DNA from: CAYMEK01 sp964389305 | GTDB lineage: Bacteria; Spirochaetota; Spirochaetia; SZUA-6; DRHE01 | Assembly (NCBI GenBank): GCA_964389305.1 | Contig: CAYMEK010000006.1 | Coordinates: 25,991-89,990, forward strand | DNA length: 64,000 bases | Direction of reading: 5' to 3' | Shown here: piece after piece, positions 44,675-52,648 of the stretch | Layout of the letters: each line of letters starts with the position of its first letter | Position numbering within the stretch: position 1 is the stretch's first letter | Position numbers and translations under genes: made by a program | The notes under the pieces: model-generated | Databases searched by the model: none | The model's input: only the letters and a program-made list of their open reading frames with translations | Told to the model about the DNA's origin: nothing

Positions 44675-45974
44675 AGCGCAACACCTCGGCTGGCTTGACC
44701 TGTTTAACCCTGGAGGCGGCCGACAAAGCGGCCAGGGCAGGCGAAAAGAGGGCAAAGAGCACAATCAGAATCGCCTCCTGCGGCAGCACGCGGCTGGGTA
44801 CCTCGGTTATGTAAAAATAGGCCGGAGAAAACAGGGAAAAACGGTCCGTGGAAGAGCGTAGCAGGGGAAAGAGCAGCCTTTCGAGGATCCCCAGAAAACC
44901 GTTTGCCAGCGCCTCGACGACGGTAAACACCGTATTGATGTTGGCTGAAAGAAATAGCCCCAGCAGCAGCCCGAACAGACTGCCGAGCAAGCCGATCAGC
45001 AGACCATCGAGCACGAATACCCTGCGTATAGCCGCCTCGGAAGCGCCAAGCGCCTTGAGCACCCCGATCTCCTCGAAACGCTCCCGCACCGCTCTCCTCT
45101 GGCTATGATAGACGTTGAATCCCACCACTATGAAAATCAGCCCGATCAGGACCATCATCATTATCTTCTCCATTCGCAGGGCGCCGAAAAAAGCCCGGTT
45201 GAACTCCCGCCAGCTTACGACCTGATACGCCCCGCGTCCCAGCGCCTGGCGGATGTGTTCGGCTGCCAGCTGGTCTCTGAAGCGGTTTCGAATCTTCACT
45301 CCGATGGAGAGACGCGGCGCGGCCTGTGGATCCAAGGCCGCCGCTTCGGCTAGGGAGAGGAACGCCCAACCCAGATCGAACTCATAATAACCGCTTCTGA
45401 ACAGCCCGGCCACCCGATAGGAATGCTGGAATGCATTGAGATCCGCGAAGGAAGCTCCCTCCAGAGAGAGAAGCGTCACGGTATCTCCGACCGAGACACC
45501 GAGGTGCCGGGCCAGCTCGACTCCGAGCACGATGGCCCCGGGTCGTGCGAGGTCAAAAGCTCCGGAGACGATCTCCAGATGATGCTCGAATCCCGGATCG
45601 AGGAGTTCCACGTCTGCAGGCAGACCGCGGACCAGGCATCCCCGCTGCTCGGCAAACCGGCCCTTGATGATGACCTGATATTCTGTAAAAGGAACCGCAG
45701 CGCTTACCGAGGGCAGAGAGCGTATTTTGGGCAGTACGTCTGGGGAGATACTCTCATCGCCGGCCGGCTGTACCTGAAGATGGTAGGAGCTAACCTCGAG
45801 AATGCTCTCGATAAAGCCGAGCTGGAAACCGTTCATCACTCCCAGCACGGCGGTAAGGGTCATCACGCCCACGGCGACTCCCAGCACCGACAGAACCGTA
45901 GAGGTCGCCCCGGTGGAGTGCCGCCTGGCGCTGAAATAACGCAAGCCCATGAAGACGACGAACCTGTACCTCAC
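44667..45974 (-). CDS. LolC/LolE-like lipoprotein-release permease (first)
   Basis: The 435-residue protein has the same layout as the second permease: N-terminal helix (about 25-45), a periplasmic domain beginning with SIL-type LQVQPAGDESI, and three C-terminal helices with FEEIGVLKALGASEAAIRRVF. Together the two make the asymmetric LolCE pair. Its ATG overlaps the preceding stop (ATGA). Confidence 0.9.
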   Translation of the reverse strand: MRYRFVVFMGLRYFSARRHSTGATSTVLSVLGVAVGVMTLTAVLGVMNGFQLGFIESILEVSSYHLQVQPAGDESISPDVLPKIRSLPSVSAAVPFTEYQVIIKGRFAEQRGCLVRGLPADVELLDPGFEHHLEIVSGAFDLARPGAIVLGVELARHLGVSVGDTVTLLSLEGASFADLNAFQHSYRVAGLFRSGYYEFDLGWAFLSLAEAAALDPQAAPRLSIGVKIRNRFRDQLAAEHIRQALGRGAYQVVSWREFNRAFFGALRMEKIMMMVLIGLIFIVVGFNVYHSQRRAVRERFEEIGVLKALGASEAAIRRVFVLDGLLIGLLGSLFGLLLGLFLSANINTVFTVVEALANGFLGILERLLFPLLRSSTDRFSLFSPAYFYITEVPSRVLPQEAILIVLFALFSPALAALSAASRVKQVKPAEVLRYE

Positions 45975-47095
45975 TCCAGCTCCCTTACCCGGACTACCCG
46001 GCCGGATTCTATGAACTCCTCTTTTGTCTTCTGCGAACCGCGGTAGTAGACCTTCATGAACATCTTTCCCTCGCGATACAGCTCCTCTATCCGTTCGTTT
46101 TCACCTTGATAAAGGGTTACCTTTTGGCGAGCTCCTCGCAGGCTGTACTCCTCCCTGCTCAGGACCCCTTCCGGGCCGTATTCGTAGCGCCAGCGCTCCA
46201 GTCCCTCGGAGCTCCTGCGGATGGTCTCCAGGAGTTGCCCTTCGCTGTTGCGGAGATAACTCGTCTGCTCGATTGTCTGCCCCTCCTGCTCCACACTGCT
46301 GCGAACAAGATTGCCTTCCTCGTCGTAGCTGCGCAAGGTGATTCGTCCCGATTCCAGTTCTTCCAGCTCGCAGCTTTCCAGAACAGCGCCATCCGGACGG
46401 TAGTGAAACTGCTCCCGCTCCACCAGCTTGCCCTCCCGCCAAAGCTCCCGAACCGCAACTCTGCCTTCGTGATCGTAGTGATTTACCAGCCTGCCGGTCG
46501 AGGAGCCGTAGCGTTCCTCAGCCAGCGTTCCATCTCCGGCGCTCAAGGCCAGATCCTGTTCGCCGCCTTGTTCAGCGGCTTCCCGGTGAACTCGCCGCAG
46601 GCGCCCCGAAGGGGACAGGAGGAAGCTGTCCCGGTACAGCAGAGCACCCGCCGAGTCATAGGTTTCCGTGTAGGAAAGAGAATCCCCGTTGTAGTGGTAC
46701 ACCGTTCGTCTGTTCAACTCCCCGTCCAGGTAGCGCAGTTCTTCCTCGACCCTGCCTCCTGCATCGTAGCGATGCAGCTCTTCGATCAACCCATCCCTGT
46801 ACACCCTCTCCTCGCCGGGCACGATCTCCCAGCGGCGAATCTCCTCGCCGGAGTGCAGAAGGAAGCGCTTCTCCTCCTCGTCCTGCTTCTGGACGATCAG
46901 GATGTAGTCGTACTCGTCGCTGCGGTACCAGCCGATCTCCTCCAAAGGCATTCCGAGAGAATTTGATACGTAGCAACGGCCGGGACCCTTGTACGGGATT
47001 CCGGGCCCGGCTCTGGGTTCCTGGGCAAACAGGGAGCAGGCGCAGACCGCGAGCAGGCCAGCCCGTAAAGCCAGCCTGAGAGTCGCTGCTTTCAT
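45971..47095 (-). CDS. Exported YwqK/MORN-like repeat protein
   Basis: The 374-residue protein has a signal peptide (LRAGLLAVCACSLFAQ) and then many short repeats of the type YDxxGxxxxxxxYxxG (for example YDAGGRVEEELRYLDGELNR, YDEEGNLVRSS, YGPEGVLSREEYS). These resemble the YwqK antitoxin-like or YD/MORN repeats that form extended beta structures. No toxin is nearby, so an antitoxin role is not supported. It overlaps ftsY and the first Lol permease gene (ATGA at both ends). A role at the envelope is inferred from signal peptide and context. Confidence 0.7.
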   Translation of the reverse strand: MKAATLRLALRAGLLAVCACSLFAQEPRAGPGIPYKGPGRCYVSNSLGMPLEEIGWYRSDEYDYILIVQKQDEEEKRFLLHSGEEIRRWEIVPGEERVYRDGLIEELHRYDAGGRVEEELRYLDGELNRRTVYHYNGDSLSYTETYDSAGALLYRDSFLLSPSGRLRRVHREAAEQGGEQDLALSAGDGTLAEERYGSSTGRLVNHYDHEGRVAVRELWREGKLVEREQFHYRPDGAVLESCELEELESGRITLRSYDEEGNLVRSSVEQEGQTIEQTSYLRNSEGQLLETIRRSSEGLERWRYEYGPEGVLSREEYSLRGARQKVTLYQGENERIEELYREGKMFMKVYYRGSQKTKEEFIESGRVVRVRELE

Positions 47096-47964
47096 TGGCC
47101 GCCCACCAGTGAATCGAGAAACAACCCGCGATCGAAGGGAAGCAGATCTTCCGGCCCCTGCCCCGTACCCATAAAGGATATAGGGATACCCAGGTCGCTG
47201 GAAATCGAGACGGCTATTCCTCCTTTGGCCGTGGAGTCATACTTTGCCAGCACGACGGAATCCACCCCTACGGCTTCTTGAAACACTTCGGCCTGGCGCA
47301 CGGCGTTCTGCCCAGTGGTGGCGTCGATGATCAGCACCTTCTTGTAGGCCCGGGCGGGCACTCGATTGCGTACGATGCGGTCGATCTTCGCCAATTCCCT
47401 GACCAGATGAGCCTTGTTATGCATGCGCCCGGCCGTGTCCACCAGCACCAGGTCGGCCTTCCGAGCCTCGGCGCTGGAGATGGCGTCGAAAACCACGGCG
47501 CCCGGATCCGAGCCCGGGTCCTGGCGGATTACAGGCACTCCGAGTCTCCTCCCCCACAGGCCGATCTGGTCGATGGCCGCCGCCCGGAAGGTGTCCGCCG
47601 CCGCCAGCAGAACGTTCTTTCCTTGCTTCTGAAAATAGTGTGCCAGCTTGGCGATGGTCGTGGTCTTGCCGACCCCGTTTACTCCCAGAACCAGGAACAG
47701 GTTGAGCGATCGTTCGTCCAGGCCCAGCGTTTCCACCCGCAGGCGTGCGCCCAGGAAATCCCGCAGGGCAGCGAGAATACGCTCCCGCTCCTGCTTTGCC
47801 TCCCCCGGCGGCTGCTCTTTCAGGGAGCCTACGACTTCGGCGGCCGCAACCGGACCGATGTCGCCCTCGATAAGTATATCTTCCAGCTCCTCGAAAAACT
47901 CCTCGTCCCTCGAAGCCAGTCCGAAGAGCTGACGGAGCCTCGCCGCCAGCGGAAACCTCTTCAT
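47092..47964 (-). CDS. ftsY: Signal recognition particle receptor FtsY
   Basis: The 290-residue SRP GTPase has an N domain, then GVNGVGKT (94-101), DTAGR and a guanine-specificity region reading AKYDSTAKGG where TKLD is usual. The acidic A domain of E. coli FtsY is absent, as in many bacteria. FtsY docks ribosome-SRP complexes on the membrane. It is 18 bases after the PEGA gene and coupled to the YwqK-like gene. Confidence 0.95.
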   Translation of the reverse strand: MKRFPLAARLRQLFGLASRDEEFFEELEDILIEGDIGPVAAAEVVGSLKEQPPGEAKQERERILAALRDFLGARLRVETLGLDERSLNLFLVLGVNGVGKTTTIAKLAHYFQKQGKNVLLAAADTFRAAAIDQIGLWGRRLGVPVIRQDPGSDPGAVVFDAISSAEARKADLVLVDTAGRMHNKAHLVRELAKIDRIVRNRVPARAYKKVLIIDATTGQNAVRQAEVFQEAVGVDSVVLAKYDSTAKGGIAVSISSDLGIPISFMGTGQGPEDLLPFDRGLFLDSLVGGQ

Positions 47965-47982
47965 TGTCCTAAGCTCCGGTGC

Positions 47983-49407
47983 TCAGGCTTTCCTGTCCGC
48001 AGCGGCGACATAGCGGATCAGGTTCACGACCATGTTCACGAACAGCGACGCACTGAGGACCAGGGTCCCGACGTAGGCATAGTAGTACCTCTTGCCACTC
48101 TCGAACAGCCGGTTGGCCTCGCTGGTATTACCCGCATTGCTGGCTTCTTCAAATCCCACCCGGCAATCCTGGGTGTAGCCCCAGAAAAACAGAGGCAGCG
48201 GCACGGACAGGGCGAATATCCCGAACGAGGTGTAGAACTGCTCCTTCTTCCTGCTCTGGTTTTCCAGCGGGTCGAAGCTGTCCGGCGTCAGCGAAACACT
48301 CACCTCCCCGGGCACCTCCGGATCCTCATACAAAGGGTATTCCAGGTATCCCTGTCTGCGCAGCAGGAGGCGGGTCAGCTCGTCCGGTTTTTGCACCTCC
48401 AGGGGGGTGGCCCCCAGCCACCGGGAACCCTCATAGACTTCAGCGCCTTCCGGGTCGCTGGTCAGAAGAAAGGTGTCGGCCGGAGCGGGGAGCAGCACGA
48501 ACTCCTCGTATCCCTGCTCGTACGGCGCCAGCTCGAGCGTGCGGACGAGACCCTGATATCCCGGCGCCTCGACCCGCACCTCTTTCCGGCCGGGAACCAG
48601 GTAGGGCAGCTTGATAGGGGTCCGGCCCTGGAAGGAACCGTCAATCCAGACATAGCCGCCGGCGGGCACGCTGTCGACCGTGAGCGAGGACCAATCTCTG
48701 CCCCACAGCACGGCAGCCAGCTCCGAGGCCAGCGCGTCCAAAACTTCGTAAAGCTCTTCCGGCGTGCCGGCGTCGCTGAAGCTGTATACCTCCGCGGCCA
48801 GCACCGCATCCAGAGCCCGCACCTCGACGTACAGGTAGTCCTGGACCTCTTCAAAACGCCCCCATATCAGCAGGTCTACCTCCTCCTGGCGGGCCAGCTC
48901 CAGGGGGCTGAAAAGGGTCTGGTCGAAAAGCAGCCCGCCTTCGTGCCCCGACTTGAAGCGCAAAAGCTTGCTGGCCGGAAATTCGATTCGTTCGGGCTTT
49001 AGCTCCCGCAGCCAGGCCAGCCGCTCTAGGCTGTCCTGGATTGTGGCATCCAGGGAGGCGATCTTGCTCTCGCTGCCTTCCGACGAAAAGAACAGCTCGT
49101 CGCGCTCCCTGCGAAGCGCCGCGATTTTCTGGGCCAGCCGCCTCTGCTCTCGATGGATTATCGCTTCCCGATAGGCCCCGCGCTCTTCTTCGCTGAAAAA
49201 ATGGCTGGGAATCGCCTCCAGGCGCTCCCGCAGCACCAGGGGGAAGCTGCGGGTAAGGTAGAGGTTGTCCCTGCTCAAGTGCTCACCCACGAAACCGGCT
49301 ATTCCAACTGTCCAGTATTCCTCCTCATCTTGCGGCAGCTCCTGTTCGGGGAGGGCCGCCGCGACAAGGATGGTGGCAAACAAGAGAGCGAAAGGCAAGC
49401 GCTTCAT
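47983..49407 (-). CDS. Exported PEGA-domain membrane protein
   Basis: The 474-residue protein has a signal sequence (LPFALLFATILVAAALP), an N-terminal domain with a helical segment (residues about 75-125), and two PEGA-like repeats (SVPAGGYVWIDGSFQGRTPI near 245, SDPEGAEVYEGSRWLGATPL near 310). Two transmembrane helices lie near residues 400-420 and 445-465. PEGA domains are found in surface-layer and envelope proteins, often carbohydrate- or peptide-related. Function unknown. It is coupled to the CheY-like gene (ATGA). Confidence 0.78.
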   Translation of the reverse strand: MKRLPFALLFATILVAAALPEQELPQDEEEYWTVGIAGFVGEHLSRDNLYLTRSFPLVLRERLEAIPSHFFSEEERGAYREAIIHREQRRLAQKIAALRRERDELFFSSEGSESKIASLDATIQDSLERLAWLRELKPERIEFPASKLLRFKSGHEGGLLFDQTLFSPLELARQEEVDLLIWGRFEEVQDYLYVEVRALDAVLAAEVYSFSDAGTPEELYEVLDALASELAAVLWGRDWSSLTVDSVPAGGYVWIDGSFQGRTPIKLPYLVPGRKEVRVEAPGYQGLVRTLELAPYEQGYEEFVLLPAPADTFLLTSDPEGAEVYEGSRWLGATPLEVQKPDELTRLLLRRQGYLEYPLYEDPEVPGEVSVSLTPDSFDPLENQSRKKEQFYTSFGIFALSVPLPLFFWGYTQDCRVGFEEASNAGNTSEANRLFESGKRYYYAYVGTLVLSASLFVNMVVNLIRYVAAADRKA

Positions 49408-49772
49408 TGGATATCGAGGATCTTCTTGATCGAAGCGACCACCCGTTCGGGGCGAAAGGGTTTAACGATAAAATCTTTGGCTCCCATCTTCAGAGCCTGG
49501 GCTATAAGTTTCTGCTGGCCGAGGGCCGAGCACATGATGACCTTGGCTCCGGGATCGATCTCCAGGATTTTCCTCAGGGCGGCCAACCCGTCCATCTTGG
49601 GCATGGTGACGTCCATAAGAACGACGTCCGGACGCTTGTCTTGAAAGAACTCTACCGCTTCCTCGCCGTCGGAAGCTTCCGCCACAACCCTGAAACCCGC
49701 CTTTTCCACCAGGTCTTTGAGGACAAGCTTTATGAAGGTAAGGTCATCGGCGATCAGAACGTCTATGCCCAT
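49404..49772 (-). CDS. Single-domain response regulator, CheY-like
   Basis: The 122-residue receiver domain has the acidic pair Asp9-Asp10, phospho-acceptor Asp54 (LMDVTMPKMDG), a conserved Ser/Thr at CSA, and the lysine in VKPF. There is no output domain. The start is ATG 49772, overlapping the prfB stop by ten bases; the frame continues upstream only within prfB. It may be CheY for flagellar switching or serve an unlinked kinase. No che genes are adjacent. Confidence 0.9.
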   Translation of the reverse strand: MGIDVLIADDLTFIKLVLKDLVEKAGFRVVAEASDGEEAVEFFQDKRPDVVLMDVTMPKMDGLAALRKILEIDPGAKVIMCSALGQQKLIAQALKMGAKDFIVKPFRPERVVASIKKILDIQ

Positions 49773-50876
49773 TGTTTTCGGCCTTCGGACACAGCCATGA
49801 GATAGCTCTCGATAAACGGATCGATCTCGCCGTCCATCACTGACTGCACGTTGCCGGTCTCCTCCTTTGTTCTGTGGTCCTTCACCATCGAGTAGGGATG
49901 AAATACGTAGGAGCGGATCTGATTTCCCCAGGCGATTTCCTTCTTCGCGTTTTCGATCTTTTCCCGCTCTTCCTCCCGCTCCTGCTGGTAGTGCTCGTAA
50001 AGCCGGGAGCGCAGCACTTTCATGGCCAGTGCTTTGTTTTTGTGCTGGCTGCGCTCGTTCTGGCACTGCACCACAATCCCGGTGGGCAGGTGGGTTATCC
50101 GTACCGCCGAATCCGTCTTGTTGACATGCTGTCCCCCCGCTCCGCCGGACCTGTAGGTGTCGATGCGTAAGTCTTCGGGTTTTATCTCCACCTCGATGGT
50201 GTCGTCGATTACCGGGGAGGCGAACACAGAGGCGAAGGAGGTATGCCTTCTCCTGGAAGCATCGAAGGGAGAGATGCGCACCAGTCGATGGATACCCGAC
50301 TCGGACTTAAGCAGGCCATAGGCGTACTCGCCCGTGACCTCCAGCGTTACCGACTTGAGCCCGCCCTCGGATTCGAGCAGATCGATGATCTCGCTCTTGA
50401 AACCGTGATTCTCCGCCCAGCGGGTGTACATCCGCAGCAACATGTTCACCCAGTCACAGGCCTCGGTGCCGCCCGCCCCCGAGTGGATGGTGAGAAAGGC
50501 GGACAGGGAGTCATTCTCTTCGCCCAGGAGCTGCAGCATCCTCAGCTTCTCGTAGCGCTCTCGCAGGCTGCTCAACGTGTCCCTGATCTCGGCCTCTAAA
50601 GACTGATCTTCCTCGTCTACCGTCAGTTCGTAAAGCTCTTTCGCGTCCCGGAATCTTTTTTTCAGCTCTTCCCAAGGCTCGTAGGTTCCTTTAAGCTTCT
50701 TCAGCAAACTCAAGGTATGTTCGGCCTGCTCCCGGTTCAGCCAGAACTCGGGAGAGGCGGTCTGTCGCTCCAGGGATTCTATCCTCGCCTTGAGAGCCTG
50801 CGGGTCAAAGGTGCCTCCAGGATTCTTCGATCTGTTCTTCGAGGCACTCAACTGTATTTTGGAGTTCTTCCAGCAT
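49763..50876 (-). CDS. prfB: Peptide chain release factor 2, programmed +1 frameshift
   Basis: RF2 is encoded in two frames: 50876-50808 (23 codons from ATG, with AGGAAGG six bases upstream) and, after skipping the T at 50807, 50806-49763. The in-frame TGA at 50807-50805 is read as a stop by RF2 itself when abundant. The joined protein is about 370 residues, the family's normal length. GGQ (GGAGGQHVNK) and the SPF tripeptide (RISPFDAS) that reads UGA/UAA are visible. The frame on its own without the shift would lack a proper start. It follows the Cas2-like gene by 54 bases. Confidence 0.95.
50804..50818 (-). promoter_or_regulatory. prfB frameshift signal: GGAGG-CAC-CTT-TGA-C
   Basis: On the minus strand an internal Shine-Dalgarno GGAGG (50818-50814) precedes CAC, then the slippery CTT (50810-50808), stop TGA (50807-50805) and C. 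Spacing and heptamer match the E. coli prfB signal (AGGGGG, three bases, CTTTGAC). Confidence 0.95.
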
Positions 50877-50930
50877 AGGCTGCCTTCCTTGCCTGTTCAT
50901 GAATGTATATACTGATTCCGCATGGCATTA

Positions 50931-51212
50931 TCAAGACCTTTGGCTGCTGACCACCAGCTTGCGCCACTTTTTTTCCTTCAAAACGGAGATCACCAGCGTG
51001 CTCTCCATGGGGTACTGGTAAAAACGCAGGGTGTCGTAGGAGTCGGTAAGACGGTCCAGCTCCTTCTTCACCCGTATCAGACCCTGCTCATTTATGGTCA
51101 GGGATTCGTAGAGGTTTCGCTGAATCTTCTGAAACCCGTATTGGAGAAGGGTCGCATGTACCGCAGCGTGGTGATCCTCGCTGCCAGGGTCGCAAGCCAC
51201 GGCCACAAACAT
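50931..51212 (-). CDS. Solitary Cas2-like / ferredoxin-fold small protein
   Basis: The 93-residue protein begins FVAVACDPGS, with Asp8 at the place of the conserved Cas2 aspartate. GFQKIQRNLYESLT (residues 27-40) matches the second strand and loop of Cas2 (YGxxxQxSVFE). No cas1, other cas genes or repeat array exist in this window. The gene heads the prfB-to-leuA-like run. It could be a domesticated Cas2-like/VapD-like protein, perhaps an RNA-binding or nuclease-type regulator. Family assignment is by pattern only. Confidence 0.6.
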   Translation of the reverse strand: MFVAVACDPGSEDHHAAVHATLLQYGFQKIQRNLYESLTINEQGLIRVKKELDRLTDSYDTLRFYQYPMESTLVISVLKEKKWRKLVVSSQRS

Positions 51213-51220
51213 CTTGATTA

Positions 51221-51249
51221 AGTGTAAAGTTTCTCCTATTTTGTGTCAA
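51221..51249 (-). promoter_or_regulatory. Strong sigma-70 promoter of the Cas2-like/prfB operon
   Basis: On the minus strand TTGACA (51249-51244), a 17-base spacer and TACACT (51226-51221) end eight bases before the ATG at 51212. Transcription should begin at or within two or three bases of the start codon, so the messenger is probably leaderless. An AGGAG lies in the spacer, too far upstream to act. Confidence 0.7.
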
Positions 51250-51282
51250 ATGACGCAAATACACGGCCGAAGAGTAACGTGT

Positions 51283-52638
51283 ATGAAAAAAGCGCTCTTA
51301 CTGTTGCTCGTTTTGGGTGCCTGCCCGGCGGGAATCACCCAGGAGGCTGGAACCGAGGTCTTCGCCCCGTTCGTCTCCAAGCTGAAAGCTACGGCGACCG
51401 ATTCGACTATTCTCCTGAGCTGGCGAAACACGGCTGATTTACAGGCTCGTCCCCTGGTTTACCGTTACGGAGAGCAGATCGGACCAGACAACATCGAGCA
51501 AGCACGGCTCCTCGCCCGACTGGAACCCGGTACGAGCAACTACGTGGATACTCCTCTGGACAACCGCCCTTACTACTATGCCGTGCTGCTGGAAGACGAG
51601 AAGGGCAAGGTCTACCGGATGTTCGTTCCCTTTCGCAACAATACCTTCGAACCGGTGCGAATAACGGTTCTGCCCTCCGAAGAGAGCATAGCCGCTCGAA
51701 TAACGGGCATCCTGGCTGTGGTGGTAGAGGACGCCATCCAGATTACTTTTCGTACGTCGCGCACCGACCGGGACCTTCTTTTATTCCGCGGCGGATCGCC
51801 GATCCTGGATTCCGATGACCTGCTCATGGCTTTTTCCCCTGTGCAGCTCGAGGGCGGTACCACCAGCTATCTGGATTTCCCCATTCCAGGAGTGGAATAC
51901 TACTATGCGGTCGTTGATGCCGGGCTGTTCAAGCTGGGCAAAAAGCAACTCAAAGCGGGCGAAAACACCACGGTCAACCCGGTGGCCGTGCCGATGGAAG
52001 TCGAACGGACTGCCCTCCCGGGAATCCCGGAACAGGTACCTGCGGGTGAGCTGGGTACGGTTCAGGCGCCTCCGACAGGGGTTCGAGAGGAACGCCCGTC
52101 CGCGCCGGGAGCAGCGGCGCCGGAAGCTGCACCTCGGCCGCCGTCCGGAATAGTGCAATTCCGTCCCCTGCCTTATCTCCAGCTTCCTTCGATCCCGGCC
52201 GAATGGAGTGACCGAACGGCAACCGTCAGGTATTCCCTGCCCGAGCGGGTGGAGAAGCTCACGCCACAGACGCAAGCGGCCTTGCAGCGATTAGAGGCTT
52301 CCAGTCCTCTGCCAGTACCTCCAAGGCAGGAGGTAGAAATCCTACCGGAAGATCGGGCAGCGGACGGGGCGGGCGAATACGCCAGCCTGCGTCGGATTCT
52401 CCAGGAACACCTGGCGAAGGGTGAGTTCGGAGCCGCCGAAGAAAAACTACAGGGCTTTCTCGATATCCGCCGCTCTCCACCTGTAGAAGCGCGGGCTCAT
52501 TTCTATCTGGCTCAGGCTTACTACTTGCAGGGGCTGTTCGAGGAAGCGCTGCTCGAGCTGGTGTTGGCCCAGGACCAACTCTACACGGCCGTCCAACCCT
52601 GGCTTCAGTCCTGCTTCCGACAGCTCACCAGCGAGTAG
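51283..52638 (+). CDS. Exported protein with fibronectin-like and TPR-like parts, probable lipoprotein
   Basis: The 451-residue protein starts with a signal sequence (KKALLLLLVLGAC, then PAG), where LGAC could be a lipobox. Two fibronectin type III-like domains follow (TDSTILLSWRNT near 30-130 and a second near 145-230, each with the YYYAV strand). A proline-rich linker (about 240-310) and a short C-terminal TPR-like region (FYLAQAYYLQGLFEEALLEL) complete it. It is likely periplasmic or surface-exposed and binds other proteins. Divergent from the Cas2-like gene; the 70-base gap between them holds that gene's promoter. Confidence 0.72.
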   Translation: MKKALLLLLVLGACPAGITQEAGTEVFAPFVSKLKATATDSTILLSWRNTADLQARPLVYRYGEQIGPDNIEQARLLARLEPGTSNYVDTPLDNRPYYYAVLLEDEKGKVYRMFVPFRNNTFEPVRITVLPSEESIAARITGILAVVVEDAIQITFRTSRTDRDLLLFRGGSPILDSDDLLMAFSPVQLEGGTTSYLDFPIPGVEYYYAVVDAGLFKLGKKQLKAGENTTVNPVAVPMEVERTALPGIPEQVPAGELGTVQAPPTGVREERPSAPGAAAPEAAPRPPSGIVQFRPLPYLQLPSIPAEWSDRTATVRYSLPERVEKLTPQTQAALQRLEASSPLPVPPRQEVEILPEDRAADGAGEYASLRRILQEHLAKGEFGAAEEKLQGFLDIRRSPPVEARAHFYLAQAYYLQGLFEEALLELVLAQDQLYTAVQPWLQSCFRQLTSE

Positions 52639-52648
52639 GAACTCTTTT

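Noticed and set aside
47278..49002. 574-codon plus-strand frame opposite ftsY and the PEGA gene
   Set aside because: It covers two recognisable genes on the other strand and shows no conserved domain, so it is a shadow.
50931..51212. CRISPR locus near the Cas2-like gene
   Set aside because: No regularly spaced direct repeats and no other cas genes were found anywhere in the window.
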